A stretch of 64,000 nt of DNA from Cladosporium sp. IMV 00045 (taxonomy: Eukaryota > Ascomycota > Dothideomycetes > Cladosporiales > Cladosporiaceae). A program made the translations under genes and the position numbers. Under the pieces are notes generated by a model. It searched no databases. It saw nothing but the letters and a program-made list of their open reading frames with translations, and had not been told where the DNA came from. The stretch is from the NCBI GenBank assembly GCA_001931905.2, contig MSJI02000514.1, forward strand, positions 39,527 through 103,526, written 5' to 3'. Below are positions 42,757 to 53,476 of this stretch, piece by piece (the first letter of the stretch is position 1; the number at the start of each line of letters is the position of its first letter).

Positions 42757-44483
42757 AATGGCTGGTGCGTGGACTGGGCCTGGAAAGAGAGCAAGGATGT
42801 TTTGCCCGGCGTGACCCAAACGAATGGAACGATGTGAAGATCAAGGTGGAGGAGAAGAGAAACAACCAAAAGAGGGGTGCAATTTACCCTACCTTATATG
42901 AACATACCTGCTTGGGCCATTGGGGGTCGTTGAGGCCCTTGCTCGTGGCACCCACGTCTAACGTCGGCGATCTCTAAGCAAGTGTGTTTGGCCTGAAACA
43001 GGCACAATAGAAGCAAGATTCCAGATGACTCGAGGAATAACGTCGTTCGCAGGCGGGCGACGTAGGGCCAGTGGGATATCAGGCGAGCCAGGGCGGCGTG
43101 ATACGGGCCGTAGAACAGTGTTGATGCCAGGTGGAGAGGCACCAAGGAGACTGAGTTCGGAGTCCCCAAGGGTCCTGTATAGTGGAGCGTTATAGATAGA
43201 TGTCTCTTAAGTACTTCCAAGCTCTGGCGCCCATTCGAAGTGGCATAACAATCTCCTGAAGTCGCGTCTCGCATGACTATTGTCTGGAAGCCTCGCTTGT
43301 GAATTGTTGACTCTCGTCTTTAACAGATCATCAGCTTCGTAGACCATCCCGCAGAATATGTTCATGTTACGCCTTTCCGCCATAACCTGATCGGAAGAGA
43401 GGTTACTAAGGCATGATGTTGTCACTGGAAACAGACTATCGGGGCAGAGGTGCTGTGCATGCGTAGCGCGAACTTTGCGCTCACCTTTTCAACGGCTGTC
43501 TTATATCTGAGTCTTAACAGATTGTCGGCGGCCTTAACGGTTGCGAGAGATCAACCATTTTTTCCTAGTCGCGCTGCTCACATTACGGGCGAGAGCTGGC
43601 TCGAGCCTGGCGTGCATGCGCGTATTGTTGTTCGCAGCATATGCAACATGTCTCGAGTGATCATCAGAGTCTCCGGTCAATTTTGCGCGTGGGCTTGAGT
43701 GCTGTTCAGAATTCCAGGGCATCATTCTCTTGCGCGAGATCTCAAGGAATAGATTCTAGCGTATCGACGTTCGATCTCGTCCGATATTTCGATGGTTGTA
43801 CCAGCATGACGGGATACGTGCAGAATACCCATGCAAGTGGAAAGATCTCGAAATCCCCAAGACCACCCGTGTGGGTTTAATGGAGTCCAGGAACGATTCG
43901 CTTCGGCAGTTTCGGCAACGGCGCCGAACCGCATTGATCCCTGCTCTTAAGTATCCAGACCTGCTTATAAGACTTGACATATGCTTACAAGTGGGGTTAT
44001 CGTGACAGAAAATGAATTCGTGCAGCATAAACTCCTGTAGTTCAATCCACTCGGCTATGAAGGGGGGCCTTGCGATCAACTGGCCCAAGGCAAAGGTAAG
44101 GAGATATTCGAGCTTTTAGCCATCAACTATAGGTGATCAAGGGATCAACGCAACCAAGTCCTCCAGGCACGCCATGCCAGTGGCCAACCCATCTCACATC
44201 ACGGAGCAGTGCTTTCGACGTCCCGACGCGGTTTTGGGCAGATCTTCGTGCGCGGGGATGCCCTCTGACCGGACAATCACCCAATCTTTTACGCTGCAGT
44301 TCCAATCAGCATCATTCACCAATATTTCTTCGTGCTATCAAGAGAACGTATTGGAGGCCACTCACGTAGGCTGAAGTCCTTCAACAAACATGTCAGTGCG
44401 CTTGCGGTGGACTCGAGTCCTGTTGCCGCTGCTATCCGCTTCATGTGCTGCTGCAAGTTGGTCGTTGCTACAAACGAGGAAGT
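42757..44483. other. Intergenic region (1.7 kb)
   Basis: Upstream of the PTH11-like gene. Many short frames on both strands, none with conserved motifs. A tRNA-like D-arm string near 44045-44070 (minus strand) lacks the other arms. Confidence 0.5.
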
Positions 44484-44828
44484 TCAGTTCCCAACGGGCT
44501 TTGTCCACGTGCCGCCAGTCTGCTTTGAGGGTCTTGAACTGTTCTTCGACACTTCGTCCAACCTTTCCACTAAAGTTAGCATACTCTCCTCTCGCGACTT
44601 TGAATTGGATAGGAAAGAGTCGCGTACGAGCCACCTGTAAAGGTCTGTAAACTTTGGAAGATGCATGTTGAGCTCGCCATTTTCATCGTAGTCGTCCTTG
44701 TGAAAGACGCTTTTGGCCTGCGCAGCCTCTGATATGTCGAGCCACAGGTCTCGCTTCCATTCCGGTAGATTGGAAGCGAAGAAGGATTCGCTCATGTTGT
44801 CTTCGTGGGTGTCACGGTTGGAGGCCAT
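44484..44828 (-). CDS. Small uncharacterised protein (114 aa)
   Basis: ATG 44828 opens MASNRDTHEDNMSESFFASN, followed by LPEWKRDLWLDISEAAQ and MHLPKFTDLYRWLV; acidic and hydrophilic, no signal peptide or membrane segment. A second open frame on the same strand (44634-44362; EEQFKTLKADWRHVDKARW) overlaps its 3' half and looks at least as protein-like. So the gene may change frame by an intron or an indel around 44590-44640 and end at 44362. I could not find a well-formed intron doing this. Function unknown. Confidence 0.4.
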   Translation of the reverse strand: MASNRDTHEDNMSESFFASNLPEWKRDLWLDISEAAQAKSVFHKDDYDENGELNMHLPKFTDLYRWLVRDSFLSNSKSREESMLTLVERLDEVSKNSSRPSKQTGGTWTKPVGN

Positions 44829-45378
44829 GGCTGACTAAGTGGTCGCGACTGATATGTTCCAGTATAGCAGGGTAAAGAATACAGTATATAAGTGGAGCCT
44901 TCTTTATATGCAAGAGAGACCATTTCTGTCGTTAGTGACTATAAAAATGCGCCGTGAATGCGTGGAGTTTGTGAAGAATGCCGGTATTATTGAGCCCCTG
45001 TGCCGCCATTATTATATGAGGAAGCGGTGAGCAAACACAGAAGGTATGTAACGACATGTCAAGAAGAGGCTCGTGGTGTTTGTGAGGGTTGGTCGCCAGT
45101 ATAGTCATTGCTTTAGGCCACTGGAAGCTCTGGCTAGACCTCTGGGTTGGGATGGTGCTCTCATTGATTCGTATGAGAACGCCGCCTTTGGCAAACTGAG
45201 AATGATTTCTCACGATGAGATGCATATATCATACGATGTTCACAAACATTGCGTCTCACAGTGAGGTGTTCACAGCCGTGTGGCTGACAGTTCGCCTCGG
45301 CTCCGCTTCCCTGCGAACGTCGCGACCACTTGCGAATCGCATCATTGGGCTCTGCGCTCTTCCCACAACATCGACACT
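44829..45378. promoter_or_regulatory. Divergent intergenic region
   Basis: Lies between the small minus-strand gene and the coiled-coil gene. TATATAAG at 44884-44891 reads as a good TATA box on the plus strand, but it lies about 490 bases before the plus-strand ATG; its reverse is near -60 of the minus-strand gene. Use is uncertain. Confidence 0.35.
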
Positions 45379-46044
45379 ATGGTATCACCAAGAGCAACAG
45401 CAGGCTCTAACTCGCCTAAGAAGGAGTCTATTTCCGGCATTTATGCATCCTATGTCCCGCACGACCTCAAATACAACACCGACTTCGAGGATAGTCTCGT
45501 CCAGGTCCTGCTGGACCCAAATGCGAAAAACGATACAGGACTGACGGTGATACCGGACGACAGCGATGAAGCACCCGAAGAAGGCGCATCGATCCGCGCA
45601 AGAGATATAGTTCTCTCCGACCTTCCAAGCATATCCGAGGGCGAGCTACCTCTGCCATTGAACGACCCACGGCGCGTCTTTGCCAGCGCAATCCCGGGCA
45701 TCAAACTCACCCACCCTGGCGGCTACCTTGAAGGCGGACCAGGTCTAGATCCGGACTTGGATACATTCCCTGACGACTTTCTCAACCACAAAGCAAGCGT
45801 CGGCACTGCGACAGCATTGCGCGCTGCGATCCAGAACGACATCGACGAGCAAGTGGAAGCGCTGAAGGAGCGCCTGAGAGCGCGACAAAAAGCGAAAGAG
45901 AAGAATGAGCAAATTGAGAAGGAGCTGCGTGCGCTCGTAGACCAACACAACATGGAACTCAAAATTCAACGGCGCATGGCGGACGAGCAAAGGGCAAAAC
46001 GAGAAGCCAAGGAGAAGAAGAGGAAAGAAAGGGCGGGAGGCTGA
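45379..46044 (+). CDS. Uncharacterised coiled-coil protein (221 aa)
   Basis: Not a family I recognise. From ATG 45379 (MVSPRATAGSNSPKKES) the protein has a short conserved-looking N-terminal block (GIYASYVPHDLKYNTDFED, LVQVLLDPNAKND), an acidic loop, then GYLEGGPGLDPDLDTFPDDF. It ends in a highly charged helical segment of about 70 residues (QVEALKERLRARQKAKEKN, RAKREAKEKKRKER) likely to be a coiled coil with a basic tail. No signal peptide. The frame is open further upstream from a GTG at 45280, but the ATG is the first in good context (ACTATGG). Confidence 0.65.
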   Translation: MVSPRATAGSNSPKKESISGIYASYVPHDLKYNTDFEDSLVQVLLDPNAKNDTGLTVIPDDSDEAPEEGASIRARDIVLSDLPSISEGELPLPLNDPRRVFASAIPGIKLTHPGGYLEGGPGLDPDLDTFPDDFLNHKASVGTATALRAAIQNDIDEQVEALKERLRARQKAKEKNEQIEKELRALVDQHNMELKIQRRMADEQRAKREAKEKKRKERAGG

Positions 46045-46649
46045 AGACAGAGATTCCCTGCAGCAGGAGATCCAACTCACGATGATTTTACGATTTGGGC
46101 AAGACGTATGATACCCGGGATTGCGAGAGTTAGATAAGGCGGATATTCACTGTTCATTCTACGCACGATTCGTAGGTGCACCACATAGACTTGGGGAAGG
46201 GACTGGACGATTTCCGCTACCAGGACGGCGACCTGAACGGTGCCTGAATTGTACAATTCAATGCCTTCAGCCCCTGCACGACTTGGCTTCGTGGTTTGTA
46301 AAGCTTGACCACATGACAGTTTGACGCTCGCACACATAATGTGAGCTGACATGGGAAAGCAAAGCAAGTTGTGCTACCCACATGTATCTCACGCCCAAAT
46401 GGCGTTACAACGTGACGATCAGGGAACTGTAATTCTACTGCCATTTTCCACATACAGTCAAAGGAGAGTGTTTGGGCGCAATGTGGCGCTGGTCTTCTGA
46501 CGGCTCGCAGTGGCGTGATCATGATCACGCCATGAAATGAATGAAAGCATGAGTAACACTTCGCTTGCAGATCTACAAACACAATGTCAATCTTCGATAG
46601 TCCCTATCGACTCACGCTTCACCCGAATAATCAGTTCCAGCAATCTTGA
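46045..46649. other. Intergenic region between convergent genes
   Basis: No supported feature. A GATCATGATC palindrome lies near 46518-46527, of unknown meaning. Confidence 0.45.
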
Positions 46650-47902
46650 TCATCTCGACCGACAAAGCCCAGCTGGTTGAGAAATCGAACAATCATTCTT
46701 CTTGACAACATTGCCTTTGCCCTGCGTTTTCTTGCGAATATCAAGATCATTGTCACGCAACTTATTTCCCTTGACAAGATTGCCCCTAGCCACCGCAGTG
46801 CCGCTACCACCTGTAATGCACGAAAGCGAGGGCGCCTGTGGATCATTGCAGGGGTCGTCGACGATGGCTATGCCAGCACTCTTCGGGTCACCGTTCTTCC
46901 AGTCTTCGACGTAGTTGTTCTCCACTCTGGCATTGATAGTGCCGTCGAGGATGATGCCTGCGATAGGGAATCCAGTGCACAGGTCATTGGAGTGAGTGAA
47001 GCGATTGTTCCTGAGTCTGATGTCTTTGACGAAGGGGTCGAGGAAGGCTCCGTAGCACGTGTTGCTCACTTCGTTCTCTTCAACTTCCGCACCGTTCGTT
47101 TGTACGCTGTTCGGGTGTCAGCGTCCGTGGCCTTTGTCTCAAGACGTGAAGGTGCTGATGATGCCTTACCACAAGCCAATGAAGTAATTCGAGATCTTGT
47201 TCTTAGTCACTTTGACCTTCGAGAGATTGTCCATGCATATGCCAACGAAGTTGAAGTCGCTCAACGGGTTCTCAATGGTGACCTTGTTCCCAGAGATCTC
47301 TGTATTTTTGGAGCCGGCCGTGAGCATTCCATACGCTGGGTTGTCCTTGAGTATATTGCCGTACACTTTGGCGTTATCGGCACCGATGACCAGGATATTG
47401 GCGCCAATGAATCCTCGGACAGTGAATCCACTGACAGTGACATCCTTGACCGGCCGGCCAACGGATCGTATCTTTTGGTGCTCAACGATGAAATCATCGG
47501 CCTGGATGTCGCTCCCGGCGATGCAGATACCAGCTTGCGATTGAGGGCCAGTGAATCCAGTACAAGCATTCTTTTTGAAGGTCTCTGGAGGCTCCGGAGG
47601 TAGCAGAGTGACGCCGTTGCCGATGAGGGTGATGCCGTCCTTGCTGATGGTTACCTGCTGCTTGTAGGTGCCAGGGGTGACTACGATGCGACTGCCTCGA
47701 GGTGCATTTTTGATGACATCCGAGATGATCTGGTTCTTCTTCACATAGATAGTATTGCGGTCGTCTCTTCCTCTGGCTGCATGAAAACGTCAGTACAACA
47801 TTCTCGTCGAATAGTGGCGCACGCCCTACCTTCAGCCTCTGGGATGGCAGAGGCCGTCACCGATGAAGCTAGCAATGCAGCTAGTAGTAGTCTGAGCATC
47901 AT
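46650..47902 (-). CDS. Secreted right-handed parallel beta-helix protein
   Basis: Exons 47902-47830, 47776-47170 and 47106-46650 (introns 53 and 63 nt) give 378 aa. The N-terminus MMLRLLLAALLASSVTASA is a clear signal peptide. After it come PRGSRIVVTPGTYKQQVTIS and ISKDGITLIGNGVTL, the entry to a pectin-lyase-like beta-helix. Rungs then recur with Asn/Gly-rich turns: VKDVTVSGFTVRGF, NAKVYGNILKDN, NTEISGNKVTIE, VKVTKNKISNYF, DIRLRNNRFTHS and NARVENNYVEDW. Several Cys could form disulfides. The fold occurs in pectate lyases, mannuronan epimerases and related proteins; catalytic residues cannot be placed by eye, so the substrate is unknown. It likely acts outside the cell on polysaccharide. Confidence 0.83.
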
Positions 47903-48697
47903 GGGTTTGAGTTGCGATGTCGACAATTCAAACAGTTCGTTACTTGAATCGCTACGATATTAAAGAACATTTAAGTGACTCAATGGCTCCTTTTATCCGT
48001 CGTATTCGTTGGCAACAAGCCCCAAAACCGGTCGGATCAACACTAACCCTAGTAGTCCATTACTCTCATGATCATGGTATGACAATATAGGAAATTGACA
48101 CGCCAACCCTGCGAGAGCCTGAACTCACGTCAAATGAAGCCATGAAAGCTATGAGCTCGCGCCCAAAAGCCATACCACACGCCCGACGGACCTGAACAGC
48201 GAGCAGATCACTCACCAGCATGACCCAAAGCGCGAGTAGCCAAGCGAAGCTTTTACCATTCTGGCGATATGTGGATGTGGCTCCTGAAAGAGTTTGTGAA
48301 AGCTCCGAAAGCCATGGCAGGAGGTGGAAAGCACATCAGCCCACTGGAAAGCCACTCGCCCGAGAGGTAAGGGAGCTGTCAAATATGAGGCTTTTTATAG
48401 CGATGGGGACCTGAATCCTTTGAATTGTAATTTGTTGTCAGAGGATATACTTACGTAACTACAGAGCATAATTGCACATCGTGTACCTTGATTTTTATTC
48501 TTAGCAGTAAGAAGAAACATATTGACTTCACAACGCGCTAACAGAGTGCTCTGAACGCCGTAGACGCCGCGAAAACAGCCGACCACCTACGTAGTCACAC
48601 AAATCTTTCGTAGAGCATACCATTGGTTGTAACAAATTTTCTTACAAGGCTCAATACCTAGAAACGCCATCGCTAATGTGACACATGCGCCGAATTA
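47903..48697. other. Intergenic region
   Basis: 5' flank of the beta-helix gene and 3' flank of the LMBR1 gene. Nothing recognisable. Confidence 0.5.
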
Positions 48698-50776
48698 TTA
48701 CAGTCTCAGACGTCCATCTTCGGGCCGTCCTCCAAACCAACGCTTCAAAGCGCTTCCACCATCGCTGTCCCTCTCGTCGTTCTTCATCCAATTTGGCATC
48801 GTGATGCCTTGGCCCAGATTCTGCATCCATTCTGGGCGATCAACAGTTTCGAACGTATTCTTGACGCGCTCAGTGAAGTCCTGATAGAAGTGACGCGCAG
48901 AATCATCCTCGCGGTCTTCTTCTTGGTTCGTGATGCTGTTGAACTGTCGATTTGCCTCCCTTGTCTGGTGGTCGGTGTTTACGTGACTAGAAAGGTAGGA
49001 ACCTTGCTGTGGACCACGTGCTGGTGTGGAGGTACCAGAACCGGAAGCGCCTCGCTCGAGGTCTAACGAGGCGCCACGTGGTGACAGTCCGACAGCGGAC
49101 CCCTCACCCCTGGCTTGAATCTCGCGATCAATGAGTGCGCGGCCTTCACGCCATCCGCCTGTGCCAAAACCGGAAGGATTTTCCACGCTGTCATCTTCGA
49201 GAACGCCAAATCCGACGATCTTCTTTGTCTTTCCGTAGAGATTGAAGAGGGTTGCAAGCGCCGGAACGAGGACGAAGCAGGGGAAGTAAGTGCTGAAACC
49301 GCTCCCCAACGGCGTTAGGTTCACCAGCTTGCCAAGGAAGTGGAAGAAGCTTGTCTCCTTGTAGACAGAGGCGGGCATTAGTGTAATGAAGTTGAAGCTC
49401 AGGGGCACAGTCAATTTGGCAACTTGCAAGCTGTACCAACAAGCACTTTCACCGTAGGTCTGGCGCTTTACCAAAGCGCGGTTTCCCCAAACCTTGACGT
49501 CCGAAATCGCATAGAGCGCACAAGCATCCATGTAAAGCAGCCAGGCAGCTGCAATGATTTGACCAAAGAATGGCACTTGACCTCTGTCAGAGTTTGGATG
49601 ATGGACCACTGTCAAGCCAATGATCGATAGCTTCGAGGAGAAGGAGCTAACAACTTCACTCCAAACAACCAGAGCTGAGGCCATGGCGAAGATTAGAGAT
49701 AGCGCAATGCGCAGGTACGGGATGGCGTAGAAGTGAGTGTAGAAGCGGAGACTTGGTGTCAGGATTTTGAAGTTGAAAGCGCCCGGTCCCTCGCGGCCAA
49801 AGTCGAGTTTCTGTGAAGCAGCAGAATCGATGATTGTCTGAGTGTCCTGAGCCTGTTGGCAGAGGCGCGCCCATTCGTCCACGAATCGTGCCTTCCTGTG
49901 ACGAGCCCGCTTCAGCTTCCTTGTCAGATCGGCCAGGTATCTCTCAGTAATCACAGCTGGGATGCTTGAATTACTAGCGCGAATAGCTGCTTGTGCGCCA
50001 GGTCTTGAATCAGGAGCAGAAGACGTCTCTGCCAATTCGTCGATCCAGTCTTGAGTATCCAAGCTTGTCCCGCTCTTGCGACTCTTTAGCTGTAGTGCGG
50101 TGTTCTCGATCACCTCCAATTGCTCAATGGCATCGTCAAGCTTGTCCTTTATCTTGGGAGCCTGGGTTTGAAGACCTCTTACTCTCGCGCTTGGGCTGGC
50201 GTTCCTGAATAGCCTTCTAGGCATCGCCACTAGACCATGTCCCATTAGTCCAATAGCCAGGACCAGACCCCAAGCATAAGCCAGCGCCATGACAAGACCC
50301 TTGATGCTTTCTCCGTGGAACCCATTCTGTAGGATGAAGTAAACCAGTCCGGCAATTGACGAGCTCAGAACAATGAGCTGGTATCGCGCGTTGCTCCTAA
50401 GCGAGTCTAAAACCCTTCCTTTCGTATCGCGGAAGCCGGAATCGCAGTACTCGCCCATGAGCGGGAGAATGAACCAAGTCAACACGAACGTCAACCAATA
50501 TGTGATCCTCCATGCCACGAAGACAGCTCTTTCAGGTAGCCAAATTCCTCGTTTCGGGCCTTCGCTGTCGGCATTTTCGGTAGATGCTAAGTCGATGGGT
50601 ACAAGGAGGATGATGCTGCATGGTAGGGCGAGAGCGAGGAACACCGGGAGCAGGAGATAGCCCGGTGTGGTGCGCAGTGGGAGGTAGTGTCGTAGTAAGA
50701 GAAGCACCAGTGTCGATATGATGAGCAATGATAATATCGCAAAGACATCCGAACCGACCGATGATGAGGCGGGCAT
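48698..50776 (-). CDS. LMBR1-family multi-pass membrane protein
   Basis: 692 aa from ATG 50776 (MPASSSVGSDVFAILSLL). The LMBR1 fold has about nine membrane segments in groups: ILSLLIISTLVLLLL, YLLLPVFLALALPCSIILLV followed by PIDLAST, a signature of the family, WRITYWLTFVLTWFILPLMG with EYCDSGF, VLSSSIAGLVYFIL and VMALAYAWGLVLAIGLMGHG. A long cytosolic coiled segment (KDKLDDAIEQLEVIENTAL and ARHRKARFVDEWARLC) precedes the C-terminal helices (ALSLIFAMASALVVW, LTVPLSFNFITLMP). The last ~130 residues are disordered and end WFGGRPEDG. Likely a membrane receptor or trafficking factor of LMBD2 type; fungal role unknown. No introns. Confidence 0.85.
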   Translation of the reverse strand: MPASSSVGSDVFAILSLLIISTLVLLLLRHYLPLRTTPGYLLLPVFLALALPCSIILLVPIDLASTENADSEGPKRGIWLPERAVFVAWRITYWLTFVLTWFILPLMGEYCDSGFRDTKGRVLDSLRSNARYQLIVLSSSIAGLVYFILQNGFHGESIKGLVMALAYAWGLVLAIGLMGHGLVAMPRRLFRNASPSARVRGLQTQAPKIKDKLDDAIEQLEVIENTALQLKSRKSGTSLDTQDWIDELAETSSAPDSRPGAQAAIRASNSSIPAVITERYLADLTRKLKRARHRKARFVDEWARLCQQAQDTQTIIDSAASQKLDFGREGPGAFNFKILTPSLRFYTHFYAIPYLRIALSLIFAMASALVVWSEVVSSFSSKLSIIGLTVVHHPNSDRGQVPFFGQIIAAAWLLYMDACALYAISDVKVWGNRALVKRQTYGESACWYSLQVAKLTVPLSFNFITLMPASVYKETSFFHFLGKLVNLTPLGSGFSTYFPCFVLVPALATLFNLYGKTKKIVGFGVLEDDSVENPSGFGTGGWREGRALIDREIQARGEGSAVGLSPRGASLDLERGASGSGTSTPARGPQQGSYLSSHVNTDHQTREANRQFNSITNQEEDREDDSARHFYQDFTERVKNTFETVDRPEWMQNLGQGITMPNWMKNDERDSDGGSALKRWFGGRPEDGRLRL

Positions 50777-51344
50777 GTTGAAAGAAACGGAGTAAGGAGA
50801 GGAACGTCCAGATCTCACTGCCGTTCGTTCGCGATCATGCGGCAACCTCGCAGTAACCACAGAACTTCAGAATCCTTGTAATATTGAGTTGTTCCTCCGG
50901 ATGTGCTGAGCTGCGAATGGTGTGAAGTGTGAGAATTGTTGTTGATGTCTCCTTGAGTCTCTGGACCTCGCTGCGCCAGCCTAGTGGTTCCGTATCGGCC
51001 AAACGCTGACTGATGACGTGGGCCAGCGGAAGCTACCGCAGAGCCTCAATTGAACGTCACAAGGCTTCAGACAAGCGAGTAATGAAACTCGTTCATGCCT
51101 CGGTAACAATCAGACACTAGTCATGTAGATTTACAGAAAACTCCACCTCGTTCTGATATCATCCTGGCAAATCATTACACTTCATGCGGGACCCATTCCG
51201 GTCCTTGCAAGCTCATTCGCAGCGTGTGTATCCATCTTGGAAATCAATAAGTATAGCCCAAATCTACGTGTTTCCCACTTCATCCCGAGAAAATACATCT
51301 CCTTTCAATATCATCTCCTTAGCGACTTCAATCACACAGAAACC
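50777..51344. promoter_or_regulatory. Divergent promoter region (LMBR1 / MDR)
   Basis: 570 bases between head-to-head genes. The stretch before 51345 is AC/TC-rich, as is common for fungal leaders. No specific site recognised. Confidence 0.4.
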
Positions 51345-52409
51345 ATGGCACCACAACAGGTCAAACAATGGGTGACTGAGCAGAATGGTCTGGACAATGT
51401 CGAGTTCCAAACAGCCAACCTGCCTGCACCTCAAGATGGACAAGTCCTGGTGAAAGTGCACTGCGTGTCTCTCAACTTTCGCGACACTGAGGTCTGCATG
51501 GGCGAGTACAACCATCACAAGAGTGTCCAGAAGGCGGAGAAGATCGTGCCCGGCTCAGACATGTGCGGTACCGTTGTCTCTGGAAACGATACTCTCGCGG
51601 CCGGTACTCGAGTGATAAGCATTTTCAACCAGAAGCATCTCACTGGTACTATCAATGCCGAGGGAATGACTTCTGGACTTGGTCTGCCTCTTTCCGGCGT
51701 TCTCACCGAGTATCGTTGGTTTGACGCCAACGCTCTCGTCCCTACGCCGGATCACCTGTCGGACGAGGAGGCTGCTTGTCTCCCAATCGCCGCCGTCACA
51801 GCGTGGATGGCAATCAACTGGCAACAACCTATGAACCAGCCGGATACAAGCAATGGAGACAGGTTTGTCCTTCTTCAAGGTACTGGTGGCGTTTCTATCT
51901 CTGGACTGCAAATCGCCCACGCTGCTGGTTTCAAGACCATCGTCACATCCTCATCTGACGAGAAGCTCGAGAGGGCGAAAGCGATGGGAGCCGACTTCAC
52001 CATCAACTACCGCGCCAACCCTGAATGGCAGGACGAGGTCATGCGTATCACCAAAGACGCCGGAGCCGACTACATTTTCGAGTGCGGTGGCGCTAAGACT
52101 CTGCGTCGCAGCTTCGACTGCATCGCTTTCGGCGGCTGCATCTCTTGCATTGGTTACCTCAGCGGTAAGGAAGACGAGGCCGGCGATCGCTTGAACACCA
52201 ACTTGCTCGCTCTGCGCCGCAACGTTACTCTCAAGGGCATGCTCAACGGACCCAAGGATAGATTTGAGGAAATGGTTCAGTTCTACAGCAAGCACGGCAT
52301 TCACCCCGTCATCGATCGCACTTTCAAATTCGAGGAGGCGAAGGATGCTCTCAAGTATCTGTACAGCGGCAGCCACTTCGGCAAGGTGGTTATCAAGGTG
52401 GCCGAGTGA
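51345..52409 (+). CDS. Zinc-free MDR alcohol dehydrogenase-like oxidoreductase
   Basis: 354 aa, single exon. Start chosen at ATG 51345 (ACCATGG context, MAPQQVKQWVTEQNG) over an open frame extending to 51237. GroES-like N-domain: VLVKVHCVSLNFRDTEV and PGSDMCGTVVS, in which the zinc-ligand GHE is replaced by GSD. The Rossmann part has LLQGTGGVSISGLQIAHAAG and TSSSDEKLERAKAMGAD; the Ser run after strand 2 hints at NADP(H). DYIFECGGAKTLRRSF and GKVVIKV close the fold. It resembles bacterial YdaD-type and fungal alcohol dehydrogenase-like reductases rather than the QOR at 32795. Substrate unknown. Confidence 0.85.
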   Translation: MAPQQVKQWVTEQNGLDNVEFQTANLPAPQDGQVLVKVHCVSLNFRDTEVCMGEYNHHKSVQKAEKIVPGSDMCGTVVSGNDTLAAGTRVISIFNQKHLTGTINAEGMTSGLGLPLSGVLTEYRWFDANALVPTPDHLSDEEAACLPIAAVTAWMAINWQQPMNQPDTSNGDRFVLLQGTGGVSISGLQIAHAAGFKTIVTSSSDEKLERAKAMGADFTINYRANPEWQDEVMRITKDAGADYIFECGGAKTLRRSFDCIAFGGCISCIGYLSGKEDEAGDRLNTNLLALRRNVTLKGMLNGPKDRFEEMVQFYSKHGIHPVIDRTFKFEEAKDALKYLYSGSHFGKVVIKVAE

Positions 52410-52629
52410 GCGATTCTGTGCAATTGAACTCGGCTTATTGCCAGTATTACGCACTTGAATTGACTTCAAGGCGAGGGATCCCTCGATATCCCATAGCATA
52501 ATCGAATCCCATAACGACATAGACAAAACCCGCCCTTCCCCTCGCAAACATCACTTCAAAAAGGCCCTCCCGTCACCTATCTCCCATTCTCCCTTAAGCC
52601 CTCAAGCCCTCAACACAAAACCAATTTAA

Positions 52630-52896
52630 TCAACGTCTCGGCAGCACACTGCTCCTACCTCTCCTCAATCTTCCTCCGCGGCGCGGCTCGACCAGCGCCT
52701 CCTCCTCTGCCACTTTCTCCACTTGCCCAGCTCTCAGACAAACCAAACAGGCCCCAACCCCCTTCTGCTCACGCTGTCTTGCCGGTTTGGCGCAGATCTC
52801 CCCATTGCGAGTCGCGGGGCTGCACATTTTGATGGCGCCCGTGGAGGGATGCGGGCAGGTGCAGTTCGCGTGGCGGTGGGGGGTGAAGGTGCACAT
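52630..52896 (-). CDS. Cys-rich microprotein A (tandem paralogue)
   Basis: 88 aa starting MCTFTPHRHANCTCP at 52896. Cysteines at 2, 12, 14, 25, 35, 50 and 53, and His7, match in position those of the neighbour at 53477; I count 24 identities in the first 53 residues. No signal peptide, so the protein is probably intracellular and the Cys/His may bind zinc; CxC and CxxC pairs support this. After residue 53 the paralogues diverge; here the tail is Glu-rich and then Arg-rich (RRGGRLRRGRSS). The longer open frame upstream of this ATG has no counterpart in the paralogue, so the MC start is preferred. I do not recognise a named family. Confidence 0.72.
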   Translation of the reverse strand: MCTFTPHRHANCTCPHPSTGAIKMCSPATRNGEICAKPARQREQKGVGACLVCLRAGQVEKVAEEEALVEPRRGGRLRRGRSSVLPRR

Positions 52897-53476
52897 TTTT
52901 GGTTTGGCGTTTTGAGGTCTGTCTGGTTCTTGGGTCCTGGAGACTGGGTTGTGTTGGGTTGAGTTTGGTAGGATCGAATGATTGATGATCTTGGGTGTGA
53001 TGGATGGTTTTAGTGATTGCACCTTTGTTGTTGGTGTTCGAGTCGAGTGTTGGGTAGTATGTTTTGGGATTTGACTTCGGATTCGTTGTTTGACTGATTG
53101 CAGTGGTCGAAAGTGATGGGCAGTGAAGTGAAGCTAAGTGAAGCAATACCAAGAACTGAGACGTCGTTCTTACATGTGACATGTCGTTTGCAGACGGTGA
53201 GGTCTATGAGGAATAGGAGACGTTGGCAAAGGATACAATTTCAGAAAACACTAATCCCTATAACACTTCGAAGGCACGCAAACTAGCCATTCCACTCTCT
53301 CCTTACCGCTAATCCGGATCGCAGACTCAATGGTTGAGCACAACGATTCTCTCGCCACGATTTGCAACATCAAGCAATCGTCAACTTCTTCATCCTCCGT
53401 ACTTTTTCAACTCGATCAATCATCATTTCTCTCATCCTCGCCCTCATCATATCCAACACATCACATCGACAACCTA
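52897..53476. other. Spacer between the Cys-rich paralogues
   Basis: Leader of microprotein A and 3' flank of microprotein B. The minus strand is C/A-rich just before the start, as in fungal 5' leaders. No other gene seen. Confidence 0.45.

Noticed and set aside
44040..44075. tRNA-like GCCGAGTGGA string on the minus strand
   Set aside because: No matching acceptor, anticodon or T arm could be placed.
46677..47603. 308-codon open frame antisense to the beta-helix gene
   Set aside because: The sense strand has a signal peptide, clean introns and repeated rungs; the antisense frame has no motif.
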